A DNA stretch of 18,928 nt. Source: JAEUMD01 sp050250815 (GTDB taxonomy: Bacteria; Pseudomonadota; Alphaproteobacteria; Rhizobiales; Hyphomicrobiaceae). Made by a program: the position numbers and the translations under genes. The stretch is taken from NCBI GenBank assembly GCA_050250815.1, contig JBFWNY010000051.1, forward strand, positions 1 to 18,928. The letters run 5' to 3'. Each line of letters begins with the position of its first letter. Position 1 is the first letter of the stretch. The notes under the pieces are model-generated. The model was not told the origin of the DNA, did not search any database, and was given only the letters and a program-made list of their open reading frames with translations. Below are positions 1-8,417 of this stretch, in pieces.

Positions 1-83
1 CGGATTGGCAAACAAACTGCCTCGCGGGACCATTGCAAGACGCCGCCCCAGCCCTCCGTCAACCACCATTGTAGTCTTTGCAC
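1..83 (-). CDS. possible 5' end of a further gene, running off the window (doubtful)
   Basis: Downstream of the polymerase gene, a minus-strand frame opens with GTG at 83 and stays open to the window edge, about 27 codons. A purine-rich GGAAAGG lies just before the GTG. The visible peptide is tryptophan-rich (it contains QWWLTEGWGG) and matches no family I recognise. A second minus-strand frame with ATG at 69 is also open to the edge, so the frame itself is uncertain. I list it only because the ten-gene block probably continues past the left edge. It could equally be intergenic DNA. Confidence 0.2.
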   Translation of the reverse strand, partial: MQRLQWWLTEGWGGVLQWSREAVCLPI

Positions 84-200
84 CGCCTTTCCGATCGAGG
101 GGGATGCAATGTGGCAACATCGGGCGGCCAACCCGGGGTGTGCAGCCGGCACAACCGAGAAGAACACGCGGTAAGGAGACTATCCGCGACACTCGGGCGC
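84..200. other. gap after the polymerase gene, no gene seen
   Basis: These 117 bases follow the TAA stop of the polymerase gene. I see no convincing coding frame, no hairpin followed by a T tract, and no RNA gene. A plus-strand frame crosses the stretch but continues antisense into the polymerase gene and has no recognisable protein character. Confidence 0.5.
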
Positions 201-1616
201 TTATCGACTGGCTGCTGGCGTCACCGGCCGGGCTAGCAGCGATCGCAGCTGTAAAGTCTTGCGAGGTTTCAACGAGCCATCGCCGATGAGCCAGAGTGTG
301 AGGAGTGTTACGGCAAACCCGTGGCTGAGCAGCGTGGCTGACAGGTCGCCATTGACGAACTGCAAGGCGCCCGGCAAAGCCACCGCAAGAGCCACGTTCG
401 GTGGCATGCGATGCCGGGCCAGGATGTCGACAAGCCGAAAAAGTACCGCAGTGACGACGGCGAAACCGATGACCCCCCCCATGCCGAAATGCATTATTGC
501 ACTGCCGACGACGCCGGCATTGGCGAACGCCTCGATACCCGATCCCCAGCTTCCATAGCCGATGATCATCGGTACCGGCTCTGTATAGGGGTTCTCAACG
601 ATCCCACTCAGAAATGCATTGCTCCAGTAGGTGTGCGGGTTATCGCGAAAGAACTCGACGTAGTCGCAGCCGATCTTCGCCTGGGCGAACAGGGCGCGCT
701 GCAGCACAATCGCCGAAACAAGGATAACGTCGCCTTCCCCGCGCCAGCGGTCTAGCAGGAGCGTCGCCGCAACCAGCGCAATCAAGCCAAGCACAGACCA
801 AAGCAAGAGGCGTGGGCTACGCGCCAGATAGAAGGCGATCGCCGCCCCGATCGGGAAGACGAGCATTTCCTTGGCCGATGTGACTGCGAACACGACGACA
901 CTCAAGAACAGGGCGATAATCGCGACCGACCAGGCCCGCATCCACAGCCCAACGACGAGCAGGGCCGGAAGGATGACCTTTCCAGACCAGCTGGAGAGAT
1001 AGGCTAGCGGTCCGAACAGAACGTTGTCCTGGATGGCGTGGCGAACGTCATAGACATTTCCGATATCGATCGTCGCGAGGGCGAACCCGCCGCGCCGGTG
1101 GGCCATGACGATGGTCGCCGCGACGAAGGCAGCGGCGAGCACGATGAAAATCCAACGGCCGTGCGGCACGCTGAATTGAACCGCCAGCGGGGGCAGCAGG
1201 AGCATGATTACGCCCATCACGCCAAAGAAGACATTGCAGGCGATGAAGTAGCCGGGCGCCTCGCCGCTCATGGGATAGAACGTGCTGATGGGCAGCATCG
1301 TGAGCAGGAACACAATGGTGAACAGTTTCGGCGCGACGTTCGGCGATCTCACCGGCAGCACGAGCGCCCAGAGTCCAATGACCACATACGACGTGTTGAG
1401 CGCGTTCCGATCGATCTCCAGCAGGTAGCCCGCATAACTGAAATCGCGAGCGACGACACTCGCGTAGGCTACATCGAGCAACAGCTTGAAACCAAGGAGC
1501 AGCACCAGCATGGCGAATCGGTCGCGCCATCCGGCCGGATTGGGGGCCCAGCCGTCTCGATGGCCATCGCCGGTTTGCTTCACACTGCGCATGTACGGAT
1601 CCCGACGCGCCAGCAC
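201..1616 (-). CDS. Wzy-like O-antigen/exopolysaccharide polymerase (polytopic membrane protein)
   Basis: This is a 471-residue, very hydrophobic protein with roughly ten or more predicted membrane spans. A longer hydrophilic stretch falls about two thirds along, around the motifs NPHTYWSNAFLSG and IIGYGSWGSGIEAFANAG, before the last spans. That layout, the N...G and G..G pattern before the late helices, and the position at the end of a block with a flippase and glycosyltransferase fit a Wzy-type repeat-unit polymerase in the inner membrane. Such polymerases share little sequence, so the call rests on topology and context. An O-antigen ligase or another polytopic sugar transferase is possible. 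The GTG start at 1616 lies 3 bp after the sulfotransferase stop. An in-frame ATG at 1592 is an equally good start, and neither has a strong ribosome site. Confidence 0.65.
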   Translation of the reverse strand: MLARRDPYMRSVKQTGDGHRDGWAPNPAGWRDRFAMLVLLLGFKLLLDVAYASVVARDFSYAGYLLEIDRNALNTSYVVIGLWALVLPVRSPNVAPKLFTIVFLLTMLPISTFYPMSGEAPGYFIACNVFFGVMGVIMLLLPPLAVQFSVPHGRWIFIVLAAAFVAATIVMAHRRGGFALATIDIGNVYDVRHAIQDNVLFGPLAYLSSWSGKVILPALLVVGLWMRAWSVAIIALFLSVVVFAVTSAKEMLVFPIGAAIAFYLARSPRLLLWSVLGLIALVAATLLLDRWRGEGDVILVSAIVLQRALFAQAKIGCDYVEFFRDNPHTYWSNAFLSGIVENPYTEPVPMIIGYGSWGSGIEAFANAGVVGSAIMHFGMGGVIGFAVVTAVLFRLVDILARHRMPPNVALAVALPGALQFVNGDLSATLLSHGFAVTLLTLWLIGDGSLKPRKTLQLRSLLARPVTPAASR

Positions 1617-1619
1617 GAA

Positions 1620-2486
1620 TCAGGAATACCCCAATTTTCCGAGGACGCCGCCCAGTTCATGCTCCACCAGAACCGCATCCGCCGCGCTCATCTTGTCGCG
1701 CCACTTTGCAACATTGTCCCGTTCTAGTGAAGTACGGAAACGCTTCACGACGACCGAGGGATCAGGGATACCGACGAACGCCGCCAGTTCGGCCATGCGC
1801 TCGGCATTGCTGGCGAGGTCCTCGTAGCGGATCTGGTGAACACGTTCGGGCGAAAGCTCTGCCAGCTGCGCCAAGCTTCGCTCCACGCAGATCCGCCACT
1901 GCCGCGCGCAGATCACGCCTAGAGGCAGCGCGTCGGCGATGTCTTTCTCCATGCCGTCGTAACGGGGCCCCCACATCGGCGGCTTGGCCTCGCGTGACAG
2001 TTTGCTACGCAAAAGGTCGCCTGCGTACCAGAACGCGTAACGATAGTTGGTGAGCGGGAAATATCTGAGCTTCCGCAAGATATGGCCTGTCTCGCGCGGC
2101 GCCTGCCACATGCGCATGGAGCTTTCCGTGACTGCACGCCCGTCGCGCACCAGGTGGATAAAGCGGGCATCGGGCATGACGGCGTCTACGAAGCCCGGCC
2201 GCAGTGCGTTCGGCACCGACTTCTCGACCATGAAGCGCGCCGCGTGCTTGCCCTCCGAACGGGCCATGCGCTCGAGCGTACGCCGGATCGCATCCTTTGG
2301 CGCATGTTTGGCATCCGCACGGGTCAGCTCGTCATGCGGACAAGCATCATTGCCCGTGCGCCAGACGTAGCTGACGTCGTAGGGCACGCGCGCCACCTCC
2401 GGAGATGCATTGAGGCAGTCGCGGACAAATTTGGTTCCCGAACGACCTGCGCCGATGAGGATGATGGGCTGCAGCCGGGTCGTCAT
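1620..2486 (-). CDS. PAPS-dependent sulfotransferase family protein
   Basis: The protein has 288 residues, a normal length for a cytosolic-type sulfotransferase. Near the N-terminus, GAGRSGTKF (residues 12-20) matches the P-loop-like site that binds the 5'-phosphosulfate of PAPS. RFIHLVRDGRAVTES (residues 108-122) matches the 3'-phosphate-binding segment, with its characteristic Arg-Asp-Gly-Arg. VEKSVPN (residues 88-94) sits where the family carries its K.P.N element. There is no signal peptide. The family moves sulfate from PAPS to a hydroxyl or amine; here I infer a sugar of the repeat unit, because the gene lies between the flippase and polymerase genes. The ATG at 2486 follows the flippase stop by one base, so the two are probably translationally coupled. 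No PAPS synthesis genes are in the window. Some family members act on proteins or lipids, so the substrate is open. Confidence 0.8.
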   Translation of the reverse strand: MTTRLQPIILIGAGRSGTKFVRDCLNASPEVARVPYDVSYVWRTGNDACPHDELTRADAKHAPKDAIRRTLERMARSEGKHAARFMVEKSVPNALRPGFVDAVMPDARFIHLVRDGRAVTESSMRMWQAPRETGHILRKLRYFPLTNYRYAFWYAGDLLRSKLSREAKPPMWGPRYDGMEKDIADALPLGVICARQWRICVERSLAQLAELSPERVHQIRYEDLASNAERMAELAAFVGIPDPSVVVKRFRTSLERDNVAKWRDKMSAADAVLVEHELGGVLGKLGYS

Positions 2487-2487
2487 C

Positions 2488-3873
2488 TCAGGGCTCGCCT
2501 GCAGGCTTGGCCGTCGGCTCCACTACGGAGGCGTGTGCTCCGCCCGGGGCTGTCCCCGCTGGCGATGCGTTGGAGCCGGAAGCAGAGGGCACAACGTCGA
2601 CGCGCGGCCGCCACGCCGCCAGCACGATCAGGCCGAAGAAAATGGAATAGAGCACGAGGTCGTTGACAAGCATCGCCTTGAGCAGCAGTTCGATGTCGCC
2701 CATCGGCCCGAACCAGAGGAATACCGCCAGCGTACTTACAAAGGCGAGAACCTTCCAAGCGAATGCATAATGGTTGTTGCGCGTCGCCTCTAGCGTACCG
2801 CCAAACGTCGTCACCACCAACCGGAGAGCGAGCGCGGGCATGAGGATCTGCAGGTAGCTGCCTGCATCGCGCCAGGTCTCGCCGAATGCGAACGCGAAGA
2901 TTGGTGGTGCCCACAGGAACAGCACCACACTCGGCACCGCAACGACGCCAGCGAATGCGCCCATCAGCGAGAGCAGATACGGAACGATCTTGCCTCCGGT
3001 CCGCGCCAGTTCGGCGACCTTGCGCACATGGACGTGACCGATGCCGATCGAAAGAAACCCCAGTGGCGCAAACGCCACCCGGGTAAGCAGCGCGTAGTGG
3101 CCGACGATGGTGCGGCTGAAGAAACTTGAGATCGCCAGCATGGGCATGTGATAGCCGAGCCCGTTGAAAATGGCACCGGTGGCGCTGTAGGCGGGAAATC
3201 CGAAGTAGCGTCGCGCAACATCCGCGAGTTCGCGCAATCGGCCAAACTGGGCGAGCGAAATCGGCAATCCAACGCTGCGGAACAACAGCACCGTCGCGAC
3301 AGCGATACCGACAACCGAGCCGAGCACGAGTCCCAGTTGCGTGAAGCCGAGCAGATAGAATGTGACGCCGGCGAGCGCCATGACCACGGCCTGTAGCACC
3401 TTCTGAACGGCTACTTGGCGGAAGCTTTGCTTGCGAACCGCGTAGTAGACGCCCACGTTGTATACGCCGTAGAGAAAAAAGGAGAGTGGCAGCAAAGTTG
3501 CAGCGATCGCGAAACCCTCACGGTCTAGAATATCCGGGGCCCAAAGCTCAATCGCAATGATCGCCAGAAAGCTCATCAGCGACAGTGCCAGGGCCGACAG
3601 CAGCGCGACATGAACCATGCGCGCCACATCTTCAAACGGCTCGACCACGATGAGGCTCTCGTCGAATTTGGCGGCGATCGCCGGAGAGACGATCATCGTC
3701 CAGGCATAGAAGAGCCCCAGCAAGCCGAAAGCCGAAGGCTCGTAGAGGCGCGTCAGGATCGGAATCGATAGAACGTTGATCGCCTGAGCAGCAAGCGTAC
3801 CCGCACTCATCACGCCGACGTCACGTGCGAAGCGGGACTTCACGACTCTGTTCAAGAGGCTGCGCACGTTCAC
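2488..3873 (-). CDS. Wzx-like polysaccharide flippase (MOP superfamily)
   Basis: This 461-residue polytopic membrane protein has about twelve hydrophobic segments. Its N-terminal region carries the signature seen in lipopolysaccharide flippases: GTLAAQAIN, then PILTRLYEPSAFG, then a span ending in AAKFDESLIV. The role is to flip undecaprenyl-diphosphate-linked repeat units across the inner membrane so that Wzy can polymerise them. The last 40 or so residues are a low-complexity Ala/Pro/Gly/Ser tail after the final helix, probably cytoplasmic and not conserved. The start is GTG at 3873, 26 bp after the methyltransferase stop, with only a weak GGA upstream. The stop is one base before the sulfotransferase ATG. 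Family membership is clear; the substrate cannot be told from sequence. Confidence 0.88.
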   Translation of the reverse strand: MNVRSLLNRVVKSRFARDVGVMSAGTLAAQAINVLSIPILTRLYEPSAFGLLGLFYAWTMIVSPAIAAKFDESLIVVEPFEDVARMVHVALLSALALSLMSFLAIIAIELWAPDILDREGFAIAATLLPLSFFLYGVYNVGVYYAVRKQSFRQVAVQKVLQAVVMALAGVTFYLLGFTQLGLVLGSVVGIAVATVLLFRSVGLPISLAQFGRLRELADVARRYFGFPAYSATGAIFNGLGYHMPMLAISSFFSRTIVGHYALLTRVAFAPLGFLSIGIGHVHVRKVAELARTGGKIVPYLLSLMGAFAGVVAVPSVVLFLWAPPIFAFAFGETWRDAGSYLQILMPALALRLVVTTFGGTLEATRNNHYAFAWKVLAFVSTLAVFLWFGPMGDIELLLKAMLVNDLVLYSIFFGLIVLAAWRPRVDVVPSASGSNASPAGTAPGGAHASVVEPTAKPAGEP

Positions 3874-3899
3874 TCGATCCGCTTTGGCCGCCGCTGCGT

Positions 3900-4622
3900 T
3901 CAGGCTCGCTGGAGCACGAACGTGACCGGGTTCTCAGGCTCCCGGTTGTGCCCCTCAAGGAATGGAAGCACGACGAAACCGCGCTCGCCCAACATGGCGC
4001 AGAACGGGTGCGATGCCCAGTCGGGCGTCGCGGTGCGCACCTGACCGTTGGAGCGCCAGTTCGGCGACAGCATAATGGTCCCACCCGGCGCAGCCAGTCC
4101 GACGAGAGTGTCAACCCAGCGGTCGATGCGGACGAAGCCGACCCACGACTTACGCAGCGGCCAGATGGTCTCGACCTGCGGCAATCCGCGCACGTAAATC
4201 GTATCGTAGGCCGCCCTTTCGAGCCTCGGAACCACCCGCAGGTAGTTGCCCCGATGGCCCAGGCCATAACCCTTGAGCCGGTTCCAAGTGTAGAAGAAGT
4301 CGTCCAGCTCAATGAAGTCGGCCGAGGCGGCACCGCGCTCCTGCATGCTGATGTCGAGCGTCTCGCCGTAGGCGGGGCCGATATCGAGGTGGCGTTTGCC
4401 AGCAAGATCAATGCCCAGATGATCGATTAGACTAATGAACTCGTGACGCTTTCTGCCAGTCCGCTCCTCGTAGAACGAGAACCTGGGCTGGGGATGCTGC
4501 CGCAGGTAATCGCGGAGCTGCTCCTTCGTACTCAAGCCATCGAGCATCTTACGGATGCCGCGCCCGCGTAGCCGGTCCGCCGCCAGCGGGAACGTCATGC
4601 GGAACAACTCGCGTGCATACAT
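3900..4622 (-). CDS. class I SAM methyltransferase-like protein
   Basis: The 240-residue protein has a Rossmann-type motif I at residues 78-90 (HLDIGPAYGETLD), followed about 13 residues later by FIELDDF, where the acidic strand-2 end should be. This is the usual SAM-binding arrangement. Later segments (APGGTIML near residue 178) resemble post-motif III. The glycosyltransferase stop lies 7 bp before the ATG at 4622, which is why I prefer this start over an in-frame one 126 bases further upstream that would sit inside the glycosyltransferase gene. Sitting between a glycosyltransferase and the flippase, it may methylate a sugar of the repeat unit, but it is too divergent to name a substrate. 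It could also be a methyltransferase-fold protein with another role. Confidence 0.6.
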   Translation of the reverse strand: MYARELFRMTFPLAADRLRGRGIRKMLDGLSTKEQLRDYLRQHPQPRFSFYEERTGRKRHEFISLIDHLGIDLAGKRHLDIGPAYGETLDISMQERGAASADFIELDDFFYTWNRLKGYGLGHRGNYLRVVPRLERAAYDTIYVRGLPQVETIWPLRKSWVGFVRIDRWVDTLVGLAAPGGTIMLSPNWRSNGQVRTATPDWASHPFCAMLGERGFVVLPFLEGHNREPENPVTFVLQRA

Positions 4623-4629
4623 GATCGAT

Positions 4630-5880
4630 TCACTCGCCTCTGGTCGCCGGCCGCGCAAGGCCGACCATGTGCTCGCCAACGCCGCTGACCGACGCGATGA
4701 GTCGCGAGTAGGCGGCCGCGGCGACGCCGATATCGAAGCGCTGCTCATAGACCTTGCGCACGTCCGCGAACGTCACACCACCCGTCTTGGCAAGCAGGAT
4801 GTTGTCCGCCAGCACGCGGCCGCTGCGCTCCTCGGTATTGATCCCGACGTTGGACTCTTTCAGAATGAGTGCGACTTCGCTGTCTGCGGCCAGAACGGAC
4901 AGGACAGGAACGCCCGCGGCAAGCGTCGGGTAGATCTTGCTTGGAACGCCAATGTTCTCGAGCCCCGGCTTCAGTGTGATGAGGCTCAAGTCGCAGGCGT
5001 TGAGCAGGTCGTTTTTCAGCGCCTCGTCCTGGAAGGGCAGCCGCACGACGTTGTCGAGACTACGACGCGCTATCTCGCTGTCGAGCGTCGCGGCATGATT
5101 GCCATCGCCGACGATGAAGAACACTACATCCCGGTGCGAGCGGAGCCGTTCCGCGGCGCCGAGGATGACATCGAAGTCCTGGATGCGGCCGATGTTACCC
5201 GCGTACTGGACGACGAATTGGTCGGCGCGCACCACTCCGGTCCGGTAATAGTGGTTCTGCTCCTTGGGCAGAGGGAAGATTACGTCGCTTTCCGACCAGT
5301 TGTGAACGATCCGAAGGTTGTCGAGCGGATGATCGAACTTGCCCTGAATGTAGCGCTCGACGCATCGGCCCTCGATGCTGACCGCAGCGGCCTGGCGCAG
5401 CGCGCGGCGCGAAAGCCGATCCCAGACGCGGTAGACGAGCGAGCCGCGTCGCATCTTGCCCATGAAAGCCAGCGTATCGGGGTAGAGATCAAACATGATG
5501 TAAATATACGGTATCCCGCGCAGCCGGCAGATCGGCCCCAGCACGTACGGCAGGAATGGCGGACTCGAATGGATGATCGCAACGTCCGGCCGCCGCCAAC
5601 CGGCGAGATAGAGAGCGGTCTTGGCGGCGAACCAGCCTTCGATCAATCCGCGCAGAAGGATACCCCGCCGCTTGTCGGAATGGCGAAGGCGCCGCACGTT
5701 GACACCGCGCCAGTTCTCGCGCGCCGCACCGCCCACCAGATCGCTCGTAAGAACGTCCACCTGAAGATTGTCGGCAACCAGCCGCGGCATCAGCTGAGAG
5801 AGCAAACGCCCGCCGCTCGACCGCGTTGGCTGGAAGTGCTGCGTCACCAGCAGCACGCTCTGCGCTCCACCGTCAGCCAT
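4630..5880 (-). CDS. GT4 family glycosyltransferase (GT-B fold, WbuB-like)
   Basis: The protein has 416 residues, typical for GT4. The N-terminal domain starts with VLLVTQHFQP and an SSGGR loop (residues 21-25), the acceptor-side GGR region of this group. The C-terminal domain begins with YAGNIGRIQDFD (residues 226-237) and carries the donor-binding segment GVPSKIYPTLAAGVPVL (residues 311-327), diagnostic of the GT4 family. It should transfer a nucleotide-activated sugar to a lipid-linked acceptor at the cytoplasmic face of the membrane; the sugar is not deducible. The ATG at 5880 overlaps the aminotransferase stop by 8 bp. A longer in-frame start at 5922 would lie inside the aminotransferase gene and adds residues with no family character. 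It is the only recognisable glycosyltransferase in the window. Confidence 0.9.
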   Translation of the reverse strand: MADGGAQSVLLVTQHFQPTRSSGGRLLSQLMPRLVADNLQVDVLTSDLVGGAARENWRGVNVRRLRHSDKRRGILLRGLIEGWFAAKTALYLAGWRRPDVAIIHSSPPFLPYVLGPICRLRGIPYIYIMFDLYPDTLAFMGKMRRGSLVYRVWDRLSRRALRQAAAVSIEGRCVERYIQGKFDHPLDNLRIVHNWSESDVIFPLPKEQNHYYRTGVVRADQFVVQYAGNIGRIQDFDVILGAAERLRSHRDVVFFIVGDGNHAATLDSEIARRSLDNVVRLPFQDEALKNDLLNACDLSLITLKPGLENIGVPSKIYPTLAAGVPVLSVLAADSEVALILKESNVGINTEERSGRVLADNILLAKTGGVTFADVRKVYEQRFDIGVAAAAYSRLIASVSGVGEHMVGLARPATRGE

Positions 5881-6967
5881 AGAAGCTTCGCACCGCGCTA
5901 GAGACGCGCTCGACGTCGGCATCGCTCAGCTGCGCGGCTGATGGCAACCACAAGCCATGCGCCCCGACGCGATTCGAAACCTCGTGGTTGCCCGGCACCG
6001 CATAGGCAAGCTGGTGATTGATGGGCGGATACATCACGCGCGAACCAATACCGGCGCCCTTCAGGTGCGCGATTAGGCCATCGCGGCGCTCGACGAGCGT
6101 GTCGATGAACCAGGGCGTCGTGCGCTCGAGATCCTGATCAAACAACGCGACGCCCGCCACACCCGCCAAGCCCTGACGGTAGAGGCGATGGATTTGCTTC
6201 TTGCGTTCGACCCGCCAGGCCAGCTTCTTCATCTGCTCGACGCCAATGCAGGCTTGAAGCTCGGTGAACTTGAAATTGTAGCCGATGCTGTCGTGGATAT
6301 CGTTGCCGCCACCGGAGCGGCCGAAGTCCTTGAGCTTGCGAAGCCGCTTTGCGACGTCGTCGTCGTTGGTGACGAGCGCGCCTCCTTGCCCGGTCGAAAT
6401 CACCTTGGGCGCGGAGAACGAGAAGCTGCCGACAACACCGGCCGTGCCAATGTGACGGCCGTCCGGGTAACGCGAGCCGAGCGACTGCGCCGAATCCTCG
6501 ATCAGCACGAGGCCGCGTGCGCGCGCCAGCTCTTCGAAGCTCGCTATGCCTGCCTTTGGATAGCGGCCGTTGGCGCTCACCAGCATGATGGCGCGCGTCC
6601 TGGTGGTGATCGCCGCTTCCACCTTGGCGATGTCGAGACACAGCGTCTCGGGCTCGACGTCGACGAAGACCGGGATCGCACCAAACATTTTCACGGAGTT
6701 CGGCGTGGCGATCATCGTGTAGTTGGGAACGATCACCTCGTCGCCAGCCGCGACACCCGCGGCAATCGCTGCCAGCGTCAGGCTGATTGTGCCATTATTG
6801 ACGACGATGCAGTGCCTCGCGCCCGTGTAGTCAGCGATCATGCGCTCGAAAGACTCGGTGCGCTTGAACTCCGTGAGCCAGCCACCCTCGTCCATATACG
6901 CGGCGAGCGCGGCCTTTTCCTCCTCGCCGAACCAAGGCTCCATCTGAGGTATGAACCGCTCGGCCAT
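5873..6967 (-). CDS. DegT/DnrJ/EryC1/StrS aminotransferase (perosamine-synthase-like candidate)
   Basis: This is a 364-residue PLP-dependent sugar aminotransferase. It has the family layout: NNGTISL near residues 58-64 for cofactor phosphate binding, EDSAQS (157-162) with Asp158 contacting the pyridine nitrogen, and SFSAPKVISTGQGG (183-196), where Lys188 is the predicted Schiff-base lysine. Because the lysine is present, this is an aminotransferase and not a ColD-type 3-dehydratase, which has His there. With Gmd four genes upstream supplying GDP-4-keto-6-deoxymannose, C4 transamination to GDP-perosamine is the most economical reading, and the length matches such enzymes. Other keto-sugars are possible, since substrate is not reliably readable in this family. 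The start at 6967 has GGGAG upstream at reasonable spacing. It overlaps the glycosyltransferase gene by 8 bp. Confidence 0.9.
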   Translation of the reverse strand: MAERFIPQMEPWFGEEEKAALAAYMDEGGWLTEFKRTESFERMIADYTGARHCIVVNNGTISLTLAAIAAGVAAGDEVIVPNYTMIATPNSVKMFGAIPVFVDVEPETLCLDIAKVEAAITTRTRAIMLVSANGRYPKAGIASFEELARARGLVLIEDSAQSLGSRYPDGRHIGTAGVVGSFSFSAPKVISTGQGGALVTNDDDVAKRLRKLKDFGRSGGGNDIHDSIGYNFKFTELQACIGVEQMKKLAWRVERKKQIHRLYRQGLAGVAGVALFDQDLERTTPWFIDTLVERRDGLIAHLKGAGIGSRVMYPPINHQLAYAVPGNHEVSNRVGAHGLWLPSAAQLSDADVERVSSAVRSFYG

Positions 6968-7018
6968 CCAGTGCTTCTCCCGCGCTGTTCTCGGCAGCAG
7001 CCATATCCGCGCGGCCCG

Positions 7019-7936
7019 TCAGGCGGCGCGCGGAAATTTCGTCACGATATCGGACACGATGACGGCAAGTTCCTCCGGCGTCATGCCGGCGAACTGCTTG
7101 TCGACCTTGATCGACTTCACATATTCGAGATCCTCGGGCCGCAGCACCGGATCCCTCAGAATGATCTCGCCGCCGCACGACCTGAAAAGCTCGATGTAAA
7201 ATTTCTCGCGCAGCCGGTTCTGATAACCCATGTTGTTGTAGACAAAGAACGACCAGAATGGCTCCGAGTACTTGAGGAAATGCATAGCCGGAAGCTTCTT
7301 ATCGAACGACATGAAGTGATCGTGGAACTCGATGCGATGGTAGGCCGCGCCGTCCGGCTTCAGGATCCGTTTGGACTCCAGCACGATCTTCTTGAGCGCG
7401 TCCTTTGGCACATGCTCGAGCACGGCATAACTGTAGACGAGATCGACACTCGAATCGGGCAGTCCACTGACACTTCCGTCCGCCGGTGCGTGATAGGTGA
7501 TGCCGGCCTTGCGCAAGAACTCATCAAGGCTCGACGTTCCCTCGAGTTGCCCGATGCGCTCGCGCAGTTCGCTCTCGGGCAGCCCCGCCTCGGCGGCGAG
7601 TCGAGGCGCGATCGACTTCGCTGCGGCGAGCACGGAAACGACCGACTCGTGGCGCAGATGTGCGACGTGATCGTAGGTGTGAATGGTTCGCGCACCCATC
7701 AGATACAGCATGATGGGATTGATTGCGCTCCAGCCAGTGCCGACCTCCATGATCGACAGACCCTTGAGCGGGACAACACCGTTGAGCACCTTGAGACGAG
7801 TCGCGATCTTCATGAGACGCTCGGCGAGGTAGCGCTCGCTGTAGACACCGCGCGCGTTCTGAAGCAGGTAGTTCAGCTTCTCGCCACCAGGAACCTTGCT
7901 CAAGAAAAACTGCAGAAACAGCTTGATCCGCCACAT
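7019..7936 (-). CDS. class I SAM-dependent methyltransferase
   Basis: The protein has 305 residues. Motif I is EVGTGWSAINP (residues 64-74), followed by an aspartate at the end of strand 2 (TYDH, Asp89). SVDLVYSYAVLEHVP (163-177) and the KRILKPDGA segment (189-197) are standard methyltransferase motifs for strands 4 and 5. The fold is secure. An N-terminal helical region of about 55 residues precedes the core and may bind substrate or dock at the membrane. In this setting it probably methylates a nucleotide sugar or lipid-linked sugar at O or N. A GAGGGG lies upstream of the ATG at 7936. It is 51 bp from the aminotransferase start and 57 bp from the cupin stop, the loosest spacings in this block. 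Confidence 0.8.
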   Translation of the reverse strand: MWRIKLFLQFFLSKVPGGEKLNYLLQNARGVYSERYLAERLMKIATRLKVLNGVVPLKGLSIMEVGTGWSAINPIMLYLMGARTIHTYDHVAHLRHESVVSVLAAAKSIAPRLAAEAGLPESELRERIGQLEGTSSLDEFLRKAGITYHAPADGSVSGLPDSSVDLVYSYAVLEHVPKDALKKIVLESKRILKPDGAAYHRIEFHDHFMSFDKKLPAMHFLKYSEPFWSFFVYNNMGYQNRLREKFYIELFRSCGGEIILRDPVLRPEDLEYVKSIKVDKQFAGMTPEELAVIVSDIVTKFPRAA

Positions 7937-7993
7937 GCCATCAAGTCCCCTCAGGCGCCGATCGAGGAAAAAAAGCGTCCGCGAAGCTCGGCC

Positions 7994-8416
7994 CTATCGC
8001 CTAATCTCATTCAACCGGACACGGTCCGCCTGAGCGCCGACGTAGGGGCCGTTCTTCACTTCCAGCACCTGCGTTCCGTCCTCGATGATGTCGTAGCCGT
8101 GCCCGCCGGTCAGCATGACGACGAGGTCGCCCGCGACCGCTTCAAACTCCGAAACTTTGGCGAGCTTCAGATCGTAGATGTGCGCCCTGATGCGCCCGCG
8201 CCGTATATAGAGAACTTCCTGGGTGATGGGCACCTCGCGCACAACCTCGTTGTGCGTGTGCGCGAGCAGTTCTTTGCCCGCGTCGTAGCCCCAAGTGCCA
8301 AACTGTATGAACTCGGGGTCGGCCGAGAAGAACCTGAGCCCCGTACCCCATGCATCGGCCTCGGGAACGTGCCGGGCGAGGACGACGTCGCCGTCCTTGT
8401 ATTCTCGGATTGCCAT
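7994..8416 (-). CDS. cupin-domain protein of unknown function
   Basis: This 140-residue single-domain protein has a degenerate cupin motif 1 (AHTH at 52-55, then EVLYIRRGRIR at 67-77) and a motif 2 with GDLVVMLTGGHG (residues 96-107). His53, His55, His106 and perhaps Glu67 are candidate metal ligands. Small cupins in polysaccharide loci include sugar-nucleotide isomerases and epimerases as well as proteins of unknown role, and I cannot place this one. The ATG at 8416 lies one base after the stop of the reductase gene, so the two are coupled and perhaps act on the same nucleotide sugar. An in-frame frame extending to 8602 would lie inside the reductase gene and is rejected. Confidence 0.75.
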   Translation of the reverse strand: MAIREYKDGDVVLARHVPEADAWGTGLRFFSADPEFIQFGTWGYDAGKELLAHTHNEVVREVPITQEVLYIRRGRIRAHIYDLKLAKVSEFEAVAGDLVVMLTGGHGYDIIEDGTQVLEVKNGPYVGAQADRVRLNEIRR

Positions 8417-8417
8417 A

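Noticed and set aside
1038..1727. Plus-strand frame rich in Glu/His/Arg/Gln
   Set aside because: It is antisense to the polytopic polymerase. Its charged composition is the expected complement of hydrophobic codons.
4555..5901. 448-codon plus-strand open frame
   Set aside because: It is antisense to the GT4 glycosyltransferase, whose motifs are clear. The plus-strand product has no family character.
5873..6967. ColD-type colitose dehydratase
   Set aside because: The Schiff-base lysine (Lys188) is present, whereas ColD-type dehydratases have histidine at that position.
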